Assembly (NCBI GenBank): GCA_025453875.1
Contig: JALOPN010000006.1
Location: 1 to 41,672 of the forward strand
Origin: Gemmatimonadaceae bacterium
GTDB taxonomy: Bacteria; Gemmatimonadota; Gemmatimonadetes; Gemmatimonadales; Gemmatimonadaceae
Reading direction: 5' to 3'
Length of the DNA stretch: 41,672 bases
The notes below the pieces were generated by a model. The model worked only from the letters and a program-made list of their open reading frames with translations. It was not told the DNA's origin and did not search any database. A program made the translations under genes and the position numbers. Shown piece after piece: positions 1-10,571 of the stretch; the first letter of the stretch is position 1; each line of letters opens with the position of its first letter.

Positions 1-4
1 GGAG

Positions 5-1779
5 ATGCTCGACCGGGCCGAGCGACTCGCCGGCGCCGCGCGACGCGTGCAGGGCGGCACGTTCCACGGCATCGCGCACCGCATCCTGCGCCGCTTCGGA
101 CCCGCCGCCGGCCTCCCGCGCGACTTTTCCATCATGGACGCCGGAGACGCCGCCGATCTCATGGGCATCGCGCGCACCGCCCTTGGCTACGGGGAACCCA
201 CCCGCCGCCGCGGCGCCGACGACGAGCCGACCGGCCCCGCCCGTCGCTTCCCACGCGCCGAAACGTGCCTCACGCTGTATTCACGGCAGGTCAACACCGA
301 TCGACCAGTGTACGATCTGCTCGAAGAAGGCTGGCCGCACTTCGCGGAGTGGGCTGGCGATCTCGAGCAGCTCTTCGTGGACTACGTGCGCCGCAAGACC
401 GACGCGGTCGGCGATCGCATTCGCGCCGAGTACAACCATGTCCTCGTGGACGAGTATCAGGACACCAATCCGCTCCAGGCGCGCATCCTGCGCGCCTTGT
501 GTCCGCACGGCCGACTCACCGTGGTCGGCGATGACGCACAGTCCATCTACGCATTTCGCGGCGCCACGATTCACAACATCATGCAGTTCCCGGCGCAGTT
601 CGCCGACACCACGATCATCACGCTCGAGCAGAACTACCGCTCGTCGGCGCCCATCCTGCACAGCAGCAACACGCTGATCTCGCGCGCCACGGTCCGCTAT
701 ACCAAGCAACTCTGGACCGAGCGCACCGATGGCGAGCTGCCGTGGCTCGTCACGGTACGCGATGAGCGCGAACAGACGCGATTCATCGTCGATCGATTGC
801 TCGAACTGCACGAAACCGACGGCATCCCGCTGCGCGAGATCGCGGTGCTCGTGCGCGCCGGCTACCTGTCAAGTGGGGCGGGCTCAAGTTCCTCGAAGCC
901 GCACACATCAAGGACGTCCTGGCGTTCCTCCGGCTGCTCGAGAACCCGCAGGATGAAGTGAGCTGGTTCCGCCTCCTGCGACTCCTGCCGGGCGTCGGCG
1001 ATCGGACGGCACGCGCCGCCATCGAATCGCTCGCCGCGCACGGCTGGCAGCCGCTCGCACTCACCGGACTCCGCGTCAGCACACGAGCGTCGGCCGGACT
1101 CGCGGCGCTCGGCGCGCTCCTCGAGGGGCTGCGGTCGGCACCACGCACGGCCGTGCCGGCGGAGGAGATCCAGCTCGTGCGACGATTCTACGACCGCGTG
1201 CTCGTGGAGACGTACGACGATCCGCAACCACGTCTCGCCGACCTCGACCAACTCACCGTGATCGCGAGCGGCTACGCGACCCGCACCGAGCTGCTCGCCG
1301 CGCTGGCGCTTGAACCGCCGGCCGCGACGCAGGATCTCGCCGTCGGCGCCGATGACGAAGACACCGACGCGCTCATCATCAGCACCGTGCACAGCGCCAA
1401 GGGCCGCGAGTGGGACGCGGTGTTCGTACCGTGGACGGTGGACGGCGTGTATCCCATGGCGCGCAGTGCCAATCAGGAGGAAGCGGTCGAGGAGGAACGC
1501 CGCCTGCTCTACGTCGCCATGACACGCGCGCGACATCACCTGTGTCTTGTGCATCCCTTGCAATCGTTCCCTACGCGCATGAGTGCCGACTACTCCTACG
1601 GTCAGCTCTCGCGCTTTCTCGACGATGGGGTGCGGCGCACGATGCAACGCGTCACGCTGGGGCCCGACGGTTCGCTCAGCGCCGCGCCGCTCGCGCCACT
1701 GCCGCCACGTCCTCCCGTCGACCTGCGCGCGCTCCTCCGGGGCCGCGTCGGACTTCCTGCACCTGACGATCCCCGATGA
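5..1779 (+). pseudogene. UvrD/PcrA-type superfamily 1 DNA helicase, 5'-truncated by the window edge and frame-disrupted near 870
   Basis: ORF 5..961 has HVLVDEYQDTN, VGDDAQSIYAFRGA and LEQNYRSS. ORF 958..1779 has TVHSAKGREWDAVFVPWTVDG and EEERRLLYVAMTRAR. Between them, another frame reads VKWGGLKFLEAAHIKDVLAFLRLLENPQDEVSWFR, so coding sense switches frame at about 868-872. Confidence 0.85.
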
Positions 1780-4610
1780 TGCGATCCCTGCGCCACACCC
1801 TGCTGCTCGCCGCGCTCTTTCCGATCGGAATCACGCAGGCCCAATCGACGCCAGCCTCCTTGCCTGCGGCCGACACGCCACTACCCGTGGACTCGGCTGT
1901 GGTACGCGGCACGCTCCCGAACGGATTGCGCTGGATGGTGCGCCGCAATGAGCGACCGGCGCGCCGCGCAGAGCTGCGCCTCGTGGTGAACGCCGGCTCT
2001 GTGCTCGAAGACAACGATCAGCGTGGCCTCGCGCACTTTCTCGAGCATATGGCGTTCAACGGCACACGCCGTTTCGCGAAGAACGACATCGTGAAGTACC
2101 TCGAATCGATCGGCGTGCGTTTCGGCGCCGACCTGAACGCGTACACCGGCTTCGACGAAACCGTGTACATTCTGCCCGTTCCGACCGACTCGGCCGGGCT
2201 GCTCGAGCGCAGCTTCGACATTCTCGAGGACTGGGCCAGCGCCGTGCTCATCGACAGCGCGGAGGTCGTCGCCGAACGCGGCGTCGTGCTGGAGGAATGG
2301 CGCGGCGGACGTGGTGCACAGTCGCGAGTGCTCGACACGCACCTGCCCGTGCTGTTTCATGGATCGCGTTACGCCGAGCGTCTGCCCATTGGCGATACCG
2401 CCATCATCGCCAACGCGCTGCCCGCTCCGATTCGTCGCTTCTACACCGACTGGTATCGCCCGGACAACATGGCGGTCGTGGCGGTCGGCGACTTCGATGT
2501 TGCGCAGGTCGAACGCCTCATCGCGCAGCGGTTCGGCGGATTGAAGAATCCGTCCTCGCCACGCCCGCGAGTGTCGGTACCCGTGCCGGCGGATAGCCAG
2601 ACACGCGTCTCGATCGCGTCCGATGCGGAGTTGAACGTGTCCTCGGTTGAAGTGGACTGGCAGATTCCCGTGCGCCGTACGCGCACGGTCGGCGAATGGC
2701 GCGAACGATTGATCGAGGACATCTACAACGCGGCGTTCAATCGGCGCCTGGCCGAGATCTCGCAGCGTCCCTCCGCGAAATGGGTGGGCGCCTCCTCTGG
2801 TGTCGGTTCGTTTGCGCGCGACGCGGCGGTCTACACACTGAGTGTGGCCGCCGAGACGCCGCGGTTGACCGACGCGCTCGAAGCGGTGCTGCTCGAAGCG
2901 CGACGCGTGCAGCAGTTCGGCTTTCTCGACAGCGAGATCGCGCGCGTGAAGACCGACCTCCAACGCAGCTACGAGCGAGCCTTCGCCGAACGCGATCGTT
3001 CCGAATCGGACGGCTACGCCGAGAGCTACGTGGCGCATCTGCTGCAGGGCGCACCGGTCCCCGGCATTCAGTTCTACCATCGCTACGCTCCCGCCGCGCT
3101 GTCGTCGATCACCCGCGACGAGGTGAACGCGGTGGGACAGCGCTGGATGCGCGGTCGCGACCGCGCGCTGCTTACGTCGATTGCGGCGAAACCGGGCGAC
3201 GCCCTGCCCTCGCGTGACGCGCTGCTCGCCGTGCTCGCTCGCGCCGAGAACACGCCCATCACGCCATGGACCGAAACGATCGCCGAGGGCGCGCTCGTCC
3301 CCACGCCACCCGCACCGGGGCGCATTGTGTCGCGCAGTCGGCTCGATGCGCTCGACGTGACCGATTGGCGCCTGGCGAACGGTGTACGCGTGCTCCTCAA
3401 GCAGACCGACTTCAAGGCCGACGAAGTGCTGCTGGGAGGCTTCGCTCCCGGTGGTACGAGCCTGTACCCGGATGATCGCGCGACCGTCGCCGAGCTTGCC
3501 TCGACGTTCGTCGAGCGCGGTGGCGTGGGCGCACTGTCGGTCATCGATCTGCAGAAGAAGCTCACCGGCAAGGTGGCGGCCGTGAGCGCGAGTATCGGTG
3601 AGCGGTCGCAGGACGTGAGCGGGCGCGCCTCGCCCAAGGACCTCGAGACGCTCTTCGAACTGCTCTGGTTGCGCTTCACCGCACCGCGCGCCGATTCGGC
3701 CGCCGTGCAGGCGCTGCGCCAGCAGATCTCGGCCGTGCTCGCGAATCGTGGCCGAGTGCCCGAAGCCATCTTCAGCGATTCACTCTCGCTGCTGCTCGCG
3801 AATCGACATCCACGCGTGAAGGTCCCTACTGCCGAGCTCTTTCGCAGCGTGTCGCTCGATGACGCCATGGCGGTGTATCGCGAGCGATTCGCCGATGCCA
3901 ACGGCTTCACGTTCGTGTTCGTGGGCAACGTGACGGCGGAGCAACTCGAGCCGCTCATTGTGCAGTGGCTCGCGGCGCTTCCCGCCAACGGCCGAACCGA
4001 CGCGCCACGCGACCTCGGCATCCGGCCACCGTCCGGCGTGGCACAACTGGTGGTGCGCGCCGGTCTCGAGCCCAAGGCCACAACGGTCATCGCGTATCAC
4101 GGCGAACGGCCGTCAACCGTTGCCTCGCGTCAGGCGTTCCGCACGTTCGGCGAGATTCTCGAAACGCGCCTGCTCGAGGAGCTCCGCGAAGCACTGGGCG
4201 GCACGTACTCCGTCAGCGTGTCGGCGGTGGCGAGCACCCAGCCGCGCGATGCGCAGCAGCTCGTCATTCAGTACGGTTCGGCGCCCGATCGCGTCGACTC
4301 GCTCTTCGCCGCCGTGACACGTACGATCGACGCGCTCCGCCGCGACGGGCCGACCGACACCGAGCTGGCCGCGGCACGCGAAAAGCAGCGACGCGAACTC
4401 GAAGTCGAGCAGCGCGAAAACGGCTACTGGCTGGCGGGTATGCTCGCGCGTCTCCAGAGCGGCATGGACCCGCAGCAGATGCTCGAAGCGACACGGATCA
4501 TCGATGGCATGACCACGAAGGCCGTTCGCGATGCGGCCGCCACCTATCTCGATCCGGCGCAGTACGTGCGAGCGTCGCTGCTGCCGGTGGCTGCCAGCGG
4601 TACGCCGTAA
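1776..4610 (+). CDS. M16 (insulinase/pitrilysin) family zinc peptidase, secreted
   Basis: N-terminal signal-like region; HFLEH inverted zinc motif in RGLAHFLEHMAFNGTRRF; downstream VVAERGVVLEEWR; second M16 repeat half; start overlaps the helicase stop. Confidence 0.92.
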   Translation: MMRSLRHTLLLAALFPIGITQAQSTPASLPAADTPLPVDSAVVRGTLPNGLRWMVRRNERPARRAELRLVVNAGSVLEDNDQRGLAHFLEHMAFNGTRRFAKNDIVKYLESIGVRFGADLNAYTGFDETVYILPVPTDSAGLLERSFDILEDWASAVLIDSAEVVAERGVVLEEWRGGRGAQSRVLDTHLPVLFHGSRYAERLPIGDTAIIANALPAPIRRFYTDWYRPDNMAVVAVGDFDVAQVERLIAQRFGGLKNPSSPRPRVSVPVPADSQTRVSIASDAELNVSSVEVDWQIPVRRTRTVGEWRERLIEDIYNAAFNRRLAEISQRPSAKWVGASSGVGSFARDAAVYTLSVAAETPRLTDALEAVLLEARRVQQFGFLDSEIARVKTDLQRSYERAFAERDRSESDGYAESYVAHLLQGAPVPGIQFYHRYAPAALSSITRDEVNAVGQRWMRGRDRALLTSIAAKPGDALPSRDALLAVLARAENTPITPWTETIAEGALVPTPPAPGRIVSRSRLDALDVTDWRLANGVRVLLKQTDFKADEVLLGGFAPGGTSLYPDDRATVAELASTFVERGGVGALSVIDLQKKLTGKVAAVSASIGERSQDVSGRASPKDLETLFELLWLRFTAPRADSAAVQALRQQISAVLANRGRVPEAIFSDSLSLLLANRHPRVKVPTAELFRSVSLDDAMAVYRERFADANGFTFVFVGNVTAEQLEPLIVQWLAALPANGRTDAPRDLGIRPPSGVAQLVVRAGLEPKATTVIAYHGERPSTVASRQAFRTFGEILETRLLEELREALGGTYSVSVSAVASTQPRDAQQLVIQYGSAPDRVDSLFAAVTRTIDALRRDGPTDTELAAAREKQRRELEVEQRENGYWLAGMLARLQSGMDPQQMLEATRIIDGMTTKAVRDAAATYLDPAQYVRASLLPVAASGTP

Positions 4611-4643
4611 CGTCCGAGAGGCGCGCGTGCCCGTTGGCGCGAT

Positions 4644-5753
4644 TCAACGCGTCAGCTGGGCGCGCACGCCGCCGAAGGGATCGGCTGGTCGCGCCTTGGC
4701 GCCCACCACGATCTGCGCCACCGCACGCGCGAGGTCGTTGCGCTCCGCCACCAGGACCGAGTCGAAGAGCGCGAGGTTGGTGGCGTAGACCTGTCGCGCC
4801 ATCACCACGGCGTTGTCGAGCGGCACCCGCTCGACCCATCCCCTCGGGTACGTCTCCAACTGCGGGCCGATGGAGTCGACGAGGGCGCGTCGCGCGTCCG
4901 CGTAGATGCGACGGCGCGCCGCCAGGCGTCGCTCCTTGTTCGCGGCCTGCTGCATCGCGTCTCGCACGGTGTCCGGGTGCTGGGCAAAGGCCGAATCGAG
5001 TCGCGCGTGCAGACGGGCCCAGAACGCGCCGAGACGCAGGTCATCCGCCCACTCGGCCTCCGCGCGCAACATCGCGCTGGAATCGCCCCGCGCGCGGAAG
5101 AAGGCGATCGCGCCACGGCCACCCACGAACGACGCGAACGATTCGTTGAACACCACCTGTCCCTTCGCGAAGAAGGTGGTGTGCGTGATCTCGTGAATCA
5201 CGGTGTTGACCAGGGACACCGAGTCCATGCGCAGCGTCGTGCTCACGACGGGATCATTGAACCAGCCGAGCGTACTGAACGCGCTGGAGGCGCCGAGCGA
5301 CACGTCAAAGCCGTCGCGGCGCAGCTCGTCGGCGGTGCGATGCGCCGCGCCGAAGTCGAAGAACCCCTTGTAGGGGAAACGACCGACCACGGGAAACCAC
5401 CACGTCTTGCGTGCCAGACGGTCGGGATAAGCGGCCGACACGACGAGCACGAGCGTATCCCGATCGAGCCGCGAGTAGCGCGTGAAGCTCTGCTCGGGGC
5501 GAAGCGACAGCGAATCGGCGGCAAAGCGACGCGCCTCGAGCACGAGCGCCAGTTTCGCGCGCTCCGCGTCGGGGGTGCGCTCGTCTGCCACCAGGCGATC
5601 GATCGGCTGCCGACGCGACAGGATGCGCGCCTCTTCCCACGCCGCGCGTGAGAGATAGCAGCCCGTGGGAGAGATCACGAAGAGCAGCAGCGCGCCGACC
5701 ACGCCCAGCACGCCAATCCGTCCGAGGCGCCGGCGACGCGTCGTGCGCCGCAC
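4644..5753 (-). CDS. Predicted aminopeptidase (COG4324-like), putative lipoprotein
   Basis: VIHEITHTTFFAKGQVVFNESFASFVGGRG (HExxH plus NES glutamate); N-terminal TM followed by SPTGC. The supplied ORF (to 7757) runs antisense to dnaE; a GTG at 5753 is a plausible start. Confidence 0.8.
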   Translation of the reverse strand: MRRTTRRRRLGRIGVLGVVGALLLFVISPTGCYLSRAAWEEARILSRRQPIDRLVADERTPDAERAKLALVLEARRFAADSLSLRPEQSFTRYSRLDRDTLVLVVSAAYPDRLARKTWWFPVVGRFPYKGFFDFGAAHRTADELRRDGFDVSLGASSAFSTLGWFNDPVVSTTLRMDSVSLVNTVIHEITHTTFFAKGQVVFNESFASFVGGRGAIAFFRARGDSSAMLRAEAEWADDLRLGAFWARLHARLDSAFAQHPDTVRDAMQQAANKERRLAARRRIYADARRALVDSIGPQLETYPRGWVERVPLDNAVVMARQVYATNLALFDSVLVAERNDLARAVAQIVVGAKARPADPFGGVRAQLTR

Positions 5754-5807
5754 CGGCGTGTCAAGGCCGTGGCCCGACGCGCCGGCGCCGCTTACACTAC
5801 CGGGATC

Positions 5808-8800
5808 ATGTCCTTCGTGCATCTCCACTGCCATTCTGAATTCTCGCTCCTCGACGGGGCGAACCGGATCGGGGACCTGATCAAGCGGGCCCAGTCGTTC
5901 GAGCAACCGGCGCTCGCGATTACCGATCACGGTAACATGCACGCCGCCTGGTTGTTCCAGGAGGCCGCGCGCAAGGCCGGCGTCAAGCCGATTCTCGGCA
6001 TGGAAGCGTATGTGGCGCCAGGTGACCGGCGACTCAAGCAGCGCGCTGCGCCGGGCCAGAAGTCGAACTACCATCTCGTCCTGCTGGCGCGCGACCTCAC
6101 CGGCTACCGCAACCTCGTCAAGCTCTCGTCGCTCGCCTACACCGAGGGCTTCTACGGCAAGCCGCGGGTGGATCGCGAGTTGCTGGCGCAGTATCACGAA
6201 GGCATCATCGTCACCTCGGCGTGCATGGCGGGCGAAGTCGCCTCGCACCTGCTCGAGGGACGAGACGATGAAGCGGCGGCGGTCGCCGCCTGGTACGCCG
6301 AGCTCTTCAAGGGGCGCTACTACCTCGAGGTGCAGGCGCACCGCAGCGAAGGACAGGACGCGCTCAACGCCAAGGTGTTCGCCCTCGCCGATCGGCTGGG
6401 GCTTCCGGTCGTGGCCACCAACGACGCGCACTTCCTCGCGCACGAGGATCACGACGCACACGACGTGCTGCTGTGCATCGGCCTTGGCAAGGATCGCAGT
6501 GACCGCGATCGCATGCGCTACGATGATGGGCTCTACTTCAAGAGCGCCCCGGAAATTGCCGCGCACTTCCCCGGTCGCCCCGAGGTGCTGGAGCACACGC
6601 TCGCGATTGCCGATTCGGTGGACGTGCAGTTCGCGAAGAAGTACTACGTGCCGTCGTTTCCGCTGCCTGAGGGCATCGAGACCGAGAACGACCTCCTCAT
6701 CAAGCTCTCGACCGAAGGGGCGAAGGCGCGCTACGGTGATCCGCTGCGCGACGAGGTCCGCGAGCGACTCGAGTACGAACTCGGCGTCATCACCACGACG
6801 GGCTACGCCGGCTACTTCCTCATCACGGCCGACTTCATCAAGGCGGCTCGTGATCGGGGGATTCCGGTGGGTCCGGGCCGCGGTTCGGCCGCCGGCTCCC
6901 TCGTGGCGTACGCGCTCGGCATCACCGACGTGTGTCCGCTCGAGTTCGACCTGCTCTTCGAGCGCTTCCTGAATCCGGAGCGCGTCTCGATGCCTGACGT
7001 CGACGTCGACTTCTGCTTCGAGCGACGCGGCGAAGTGATCGAGTATGTGCGCCAGAAGTACGGCAAGGACTCGGTTGGACAGATCGTGACGTTCGGGACG
7101 ATGAAGTCGCGCGCCGCGATCAAGGATGTCGGGCGCACGTTGGGCTTCACACCGGCCGAGACCGACGCCTTGGCGAAGCTCGTGCCGAATGCGCCCAACA
7201 ACTCGCTCACGGTGAAGGAAGCCGTGGAGCAGGTGCCGGACGTGAAGAAGCTGTACGAGGGCGACGAGCGCTATCGTCAGCTGCTGGACTATGCGATCAA
7301 GCTCGAAGGACTGTCGCGTCACACGGGTGTGCACGCGGCCGGCGTGGTCATCGCGCCAGGCCCGCTCGACGAGTTCGTCCCGATCTGCACGCAGGCGTCG
7401 AAGGGTGCCGGCGCCGGCGAGGAAGAGCGCGTCATCGTGACGCAGTACGACATGACGTGCCTCGAGAAGGCCGGCATGCTCAAGATGGACTTCCTCGGCC
7501 TCACCACGCTGACCGTCATCACCGACACGATCAAGCTCGTGAAGGAGACGCGGGGCATCGACGTGGTGCTCGAAACGCGTGGCTTCACCGATCCGGAGAC
7601 GTATCGCGTGCTGCGCGCCGGTCGTACGGGTGGCGTGTTCCAGTTCGAATCGCCGCTCGCGACCGACGTGCTCAAGCGCATGCGCTGCGACCGCTTCGAC
7701 GACCTCGTGGCATCGAACGCACTGCTGCGTCCCGGCCCGCTCGACGCGGGCATGCACAACGTCTACATCAAGCGCAAGCGCGGCGACGAGCCGGTCGAGT
7801 ACGCCCTGCCGGAGCTCGAGCCGATTCTCTCGAATACCTACGGCGTCATCACCTATCAGGAACAGGTGATGCGTATTGCGCAGGTGCTGGCCGGCATCTC
7901 ACTCGCCGAAGCCGATGTGCTGCGCAAGGCGGTGGGCAAGAAGGACGCCGAGCTCATTCGCAAGGAGCTGGGCAAGTTCAAGGAGAAGGCCGTCGCGAAG
8001 GGCCATGATCCGGCAATCATCGAGGAGCTCGCCGGACAGATCGAGACGTTCGGGCGGTACGGATTCAACAAGTGTCTGGTCGGCGATACCGAGATCTTCG
8101 ATGCCAGTACCGGACGCCGCGTGCGTATCGAAGATGTCTATGATCGACGTGCGTCGATCAGTGCCGTGACGACATGCGATGTCGATACGCTGCGCCTGCA
8201 GCGGGGTCGTGTGCTCGACGTCATGGACAACGGCGTACGGCCCGTGTTCACGCTCCACACCGAATCCGGCCGATCGATCACGGCGACCGGAAACCATCCC
8301 TTCCTGGCATGCGATGGCTGGCGCGAACTGTCCACGCTGTCGATCGGTGAGCACATCGCCGTGCCGCGCGCGCTGCCGGGAGTGGGAACAGCGGAGTGGC
8401 CCGAGCACGCAGTCGTCGCGTTGGGCCACCTGCTCGCCGAAGGCAATCTGTGCCACCCCACCGGTCTGTACTACTACAACCAGGACGAGGCATCGATCGC
8501 GGACTTCGTGAACGCGGCTGAACGCTTCGACAACGTGCGGTGCACCCGAGCGACGCAACGCGGCACCGCCTCCATCTACACCGCACGCATCGAGCGAAAC
8601 GCCCCCAACGGCATCGTGGAGTGGGCGCGCTCACTCGGCCTGCTCGGCGCGACGGCCGCGAGCAAGCGAGTGCCGGACGACGCGTTCACGCTCACGGACG
8701 CGCAACTCGGCATCCTGCTCGGACGCCTGTGGGACGGCGATGGCCACGTCAACGTGCGTGATCGCTCGGCGTTCTACGCCACCGCTTCAGCGCAGCTTGC

Positions 8801-10571
8801 CAGAGATGTGCAGCACTTGCTCGGTCGCCTCGGGATCATTGGGCGCGTGCGGACCGTCCGCTTTCCGTATGGTCGCGAAGGACGCGTCGGCTATCACGTG
8901 TTCGTCACCGGCGCTGACAACCTGCGTCCGTTCGCAGAGCGTATCGGCCCACAGCTCGTGGCGCCCGCGAAGCGCGCGGCCGTCGCGTCGCTCGAGCTGG
9001 CGCCTGTCGGCAGCGCTTCGAAGGACGTCGTTCCGGTACAGTCCGTGCGAGCACTCGCGCGTACCGCCAAGGCCGCTGCCGGCATCACCTGGCGGCAGGT
9101 CGAGGAGGGTGCGGACGTCTCATCTCGCGACCTTCATCCGACCGGAACGAACGCGGCCAAAAGCGGCTTCACGCGACCGATGGTGAAACGGCTGGCCCGA
9201 TACTTCGACGATCCTGGCCTCACGCGGCTCGCCGAGAGTGATGTCCTCTGGGACCGCGTGGCCTCGATCGAACCGGCCGGCGAGGCGCGCACCTTCGACC
9301 TCGAGATCGAAGGCACGCACAACTTCGTGGCCAATGACATCATCGTCCATAACAGCCACAGCGTCGCCTATTCCGTCCTGTCGTATCACACGGCGTGGCT
9401 CAAGACGCACTATCCCGCCGAGTTCATGGCGGCGTTGCTGTCGTCGCAGATCGGCAAGACGGAAGAAGTCATCAAGTACATCGCCGAAGCCCGCGAGATG
9501 GGGCTCGAAGTGCTCGCCCCCGATGTCAACGAATCGGGGTGGCGATTCACGGTGGTCGGAGATACGCGCGTTCGCTTCGGGCTCGGGGCCATCCGCAACG
9601 TCGGCAAGGGGGGGATCGACTCCCTGCTCGGCGCCCGCGCGGATGGACCGTTCACCTCGCTGCACGACCTCTGCGCGCGCGTGGACCTGCGGCTCTGCAA
9701 CCGGCGGTTCTTCGAAGCGCTGATCGCCGCCGGGGCCTGCGACGGACTCGGCGGCCACCGGGCCCAGTTGCTCGCCGGCCTCGATGCCGCCCTCAACGAG
9801 GCGGCGCTGCGACAGGACGACGCCGCCGCCGGTCAGGTGTCGCTCTTCGGCGATCTCATGGCCGACCCGGTCGCGCCGGCGGCCGCCGCGCACGCGCCGC
9901 TCCCCAACGTGCCCGCCTGGAGCGAATCGGAGCGCCTGCAGCGCGAGAAGGACCTGCTCGGCTTCTACATCTCCGGCCATCCGCTCGAGCCATACCGAAC
10001 AGAATGCGAACTCTTCGCCTCGCACACGGTGGCCCAGCTCGGGACGTGGACCGATCAGCCGCTCACGCTCGGCGTCGTGGTTTCGGCCATCAAGCGCCAG
10101 ATCAGCAAACGCAGCGGTCAGGAGTTCGCCCGGTTGACAGTGGAGGATTTTTCCGGATCTTCCGAGTTGTTGGTGTTCCCTGAAGCCTGGGCCGCCATCG
10201 GCGACCGCATCCGCCCCGACGTCCCGCTCCTTATCAAGGGGGGCTACTCGAAGCGTGATGCCGACGTGGAGAACCCCACGTTCATCGTCGAGAGTGTCAC
10301 CAGGTTCGCGGAACTCCGCGCCAGCGGCGACGTCGCGATCACCATCGATCTCGTGAGTGGACTCGATTTGCCCGCTGGCGTGATGGAGGATGTGCGGCGT
10401 GCGTTGGATCATCATGTCGGGTCAGCGCCGCTCGAGCTGCGCTGGCGCGACCTTCGCGGGAACGACGTGCGATTCCGCTCGCGCAGTCTGACGGTCGCGG
10501 CCACACCGCACGCGCTGTCCGATCTGCGCGCGCTGCTGGGGCCTGAACAGGTGCGGCTGGTTCGCGCCTGA
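5808..10571 (+). CDS. dnaE: DNA polymerase III alpha subunit with in-frame intein
   Basis: MSFVHLHCHSEFSLLDGANRIGDLI PHP start; GRGSAAGSLVAYALGITDVCPL; PDVDVDFCFERRGEVIEYV; GVHAAGVVIAPG; ATG at 5808. Confidence 0.97.
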   Translation: MSFVHLHCHSEFSLLDGANRIGDLIKRAQSFEQPALAITDHGNMHAAWLFQEAARKAGVKPILGMEAYVAPGDRRLKQRAAPGQKSNYHLVLLARDLTGYRNLVKLSSLAYTEGFYGKPRVDRELLAQYHEGIIVTSACMAGEVASHLLEGRDDEAAAVAAWYAELFKGRYYLEVQAHRSEGQDALNAKVFALADRLGLPVVATNDAHFLAHEDHDAHDVLLCIGLGKDRSDRDRMRYDDGLYFKSAPEIAAHFPGRPEVLEHTLAIADSVDVQFAKKYYVPSFPLPEGIETENDLLIKLSTEGAKARYGDPLRDEVRERLEYELGVITTTGYAGYFLITADFIKAARDRGIPVGPGRGSAAGSLVAYALGITDVCPLEFDLLFERFLNPERVSMPDVDVDFCFERRGEVIEYVRQKYGKDSVGQIVTFGTMKSRAAIKDVGRTLGFTPAETDALAKLVPNAPNNSLTVKEAVEQVPDVKKLYEGDERYRQLLDYAIKLEGLSRHTGVHAAGVVIAPGPLDEFVPICTQASKGAGAGEEERVIVTQYDMTCLEKAGMLKMDFLGLTTLTVITDTIKLVKETRGIDVVLETRGFTDPETYRVLRAGRTGGVFQFESPLATDVLKRMRCDRFDDLVASNALLRPGPLDAGMHNVYIKRKRGDEPVEYALPELEPILSNTYGVITYQEQVMRIAQVLAGISLAEADVLRKAVGKKDAELIRKELGKFKEKAVAKGHDPAIIEELAGQIETFGRYGFNKCLVGDTEIFDASTGRRVRIEDVYDRRASISAVTTCDVDTLRLQRGRVLDVMDNGVRPVFTLHTESGRSITATGNHPFLACDGWRELSTLSIGEHIAVPRALPGVGTAEWPEHAVVALGHLLAEGNLCHPTGLYYYNQDEASIADFVNAAERFDNVRCTRATQRGTASIYTARIERNAPNGIVEWARSLGLLGATAASKRVPDDAFTLTDAQLGILLGRLWDGDGHVNVRDRSAFYATASAQLARDVQHLLGRLGIIGRVRTVRFPYGREGRVGYHVFVTGADNLRPFAERIGPQLVAPAKRAAVASLELAPVGSASKDVVPVQSVRALARTAKAAAGITWRQVEEGADVSSRDLHPTGTNAAKSGFTRPMVKRLARYFDDPGLTRLAESDVLWDRVASIEPAGEARTFDLEIEGTHNFVANDIIVHNSHSVAYSVLSYHTAWLKTHYPAEFMAALLSSQIGKTEEVIKYIAEAREMGLEVLAPDVNESGWRFTVVGDTRVRFGLGAIRNVGKGGIDSLLGARADGPFTSLHDLCARVDLRLCNRRFFEALIAAGACDGLGGHRAQLLAGLDAALNEAALRQDDAAAGQVSLFGDLMADPVAPAAAAHAPLPNVPAWSESERLQREKDLLGFYISGHPLEPYRTECELFASHTVAQLGTWTDQPLTLGVVVSAIKRQISKRSGQEFARLTVEDFSGSSELLVFPEAWAAIGDRIRPDVPLLIKGGYSKRDADVENPTFIVESVTRFAELRASGDVAITIDLVSGLDLPAGVMEDVRRALDHHVGSAPLELRWRDLRGNDVRFRSRSLTVAATPHALSDLRALLGPEQVRLVRA
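8073..9353 (+). mobile_element. Intein (427 aa) with LAGLIDADG/DOD-type homing endonuclease motifs, inserted at GFNK^SHS of DnaE
   Basis: Block A CLVGDTEIFDASTGRRV; block B SITATGNHPFLACDGW; DOD motifs LGHLLAEGNL and LGRLWDGDGHV; block F/G ARTFDLEIEGTHNFVANDIIVHN followed by Ser. Exteins join as FGRYGFNK-SHSVAYSVLSYHTAWLK. Confidence 0.95.

Noticed and set aside
5754-7757. N-terminal 668 aa of the minus ORF 4644..7757
   Set aside because: Antisense to dnaE; only the 4644-5753 part is plausible protein (aminopeptidase).
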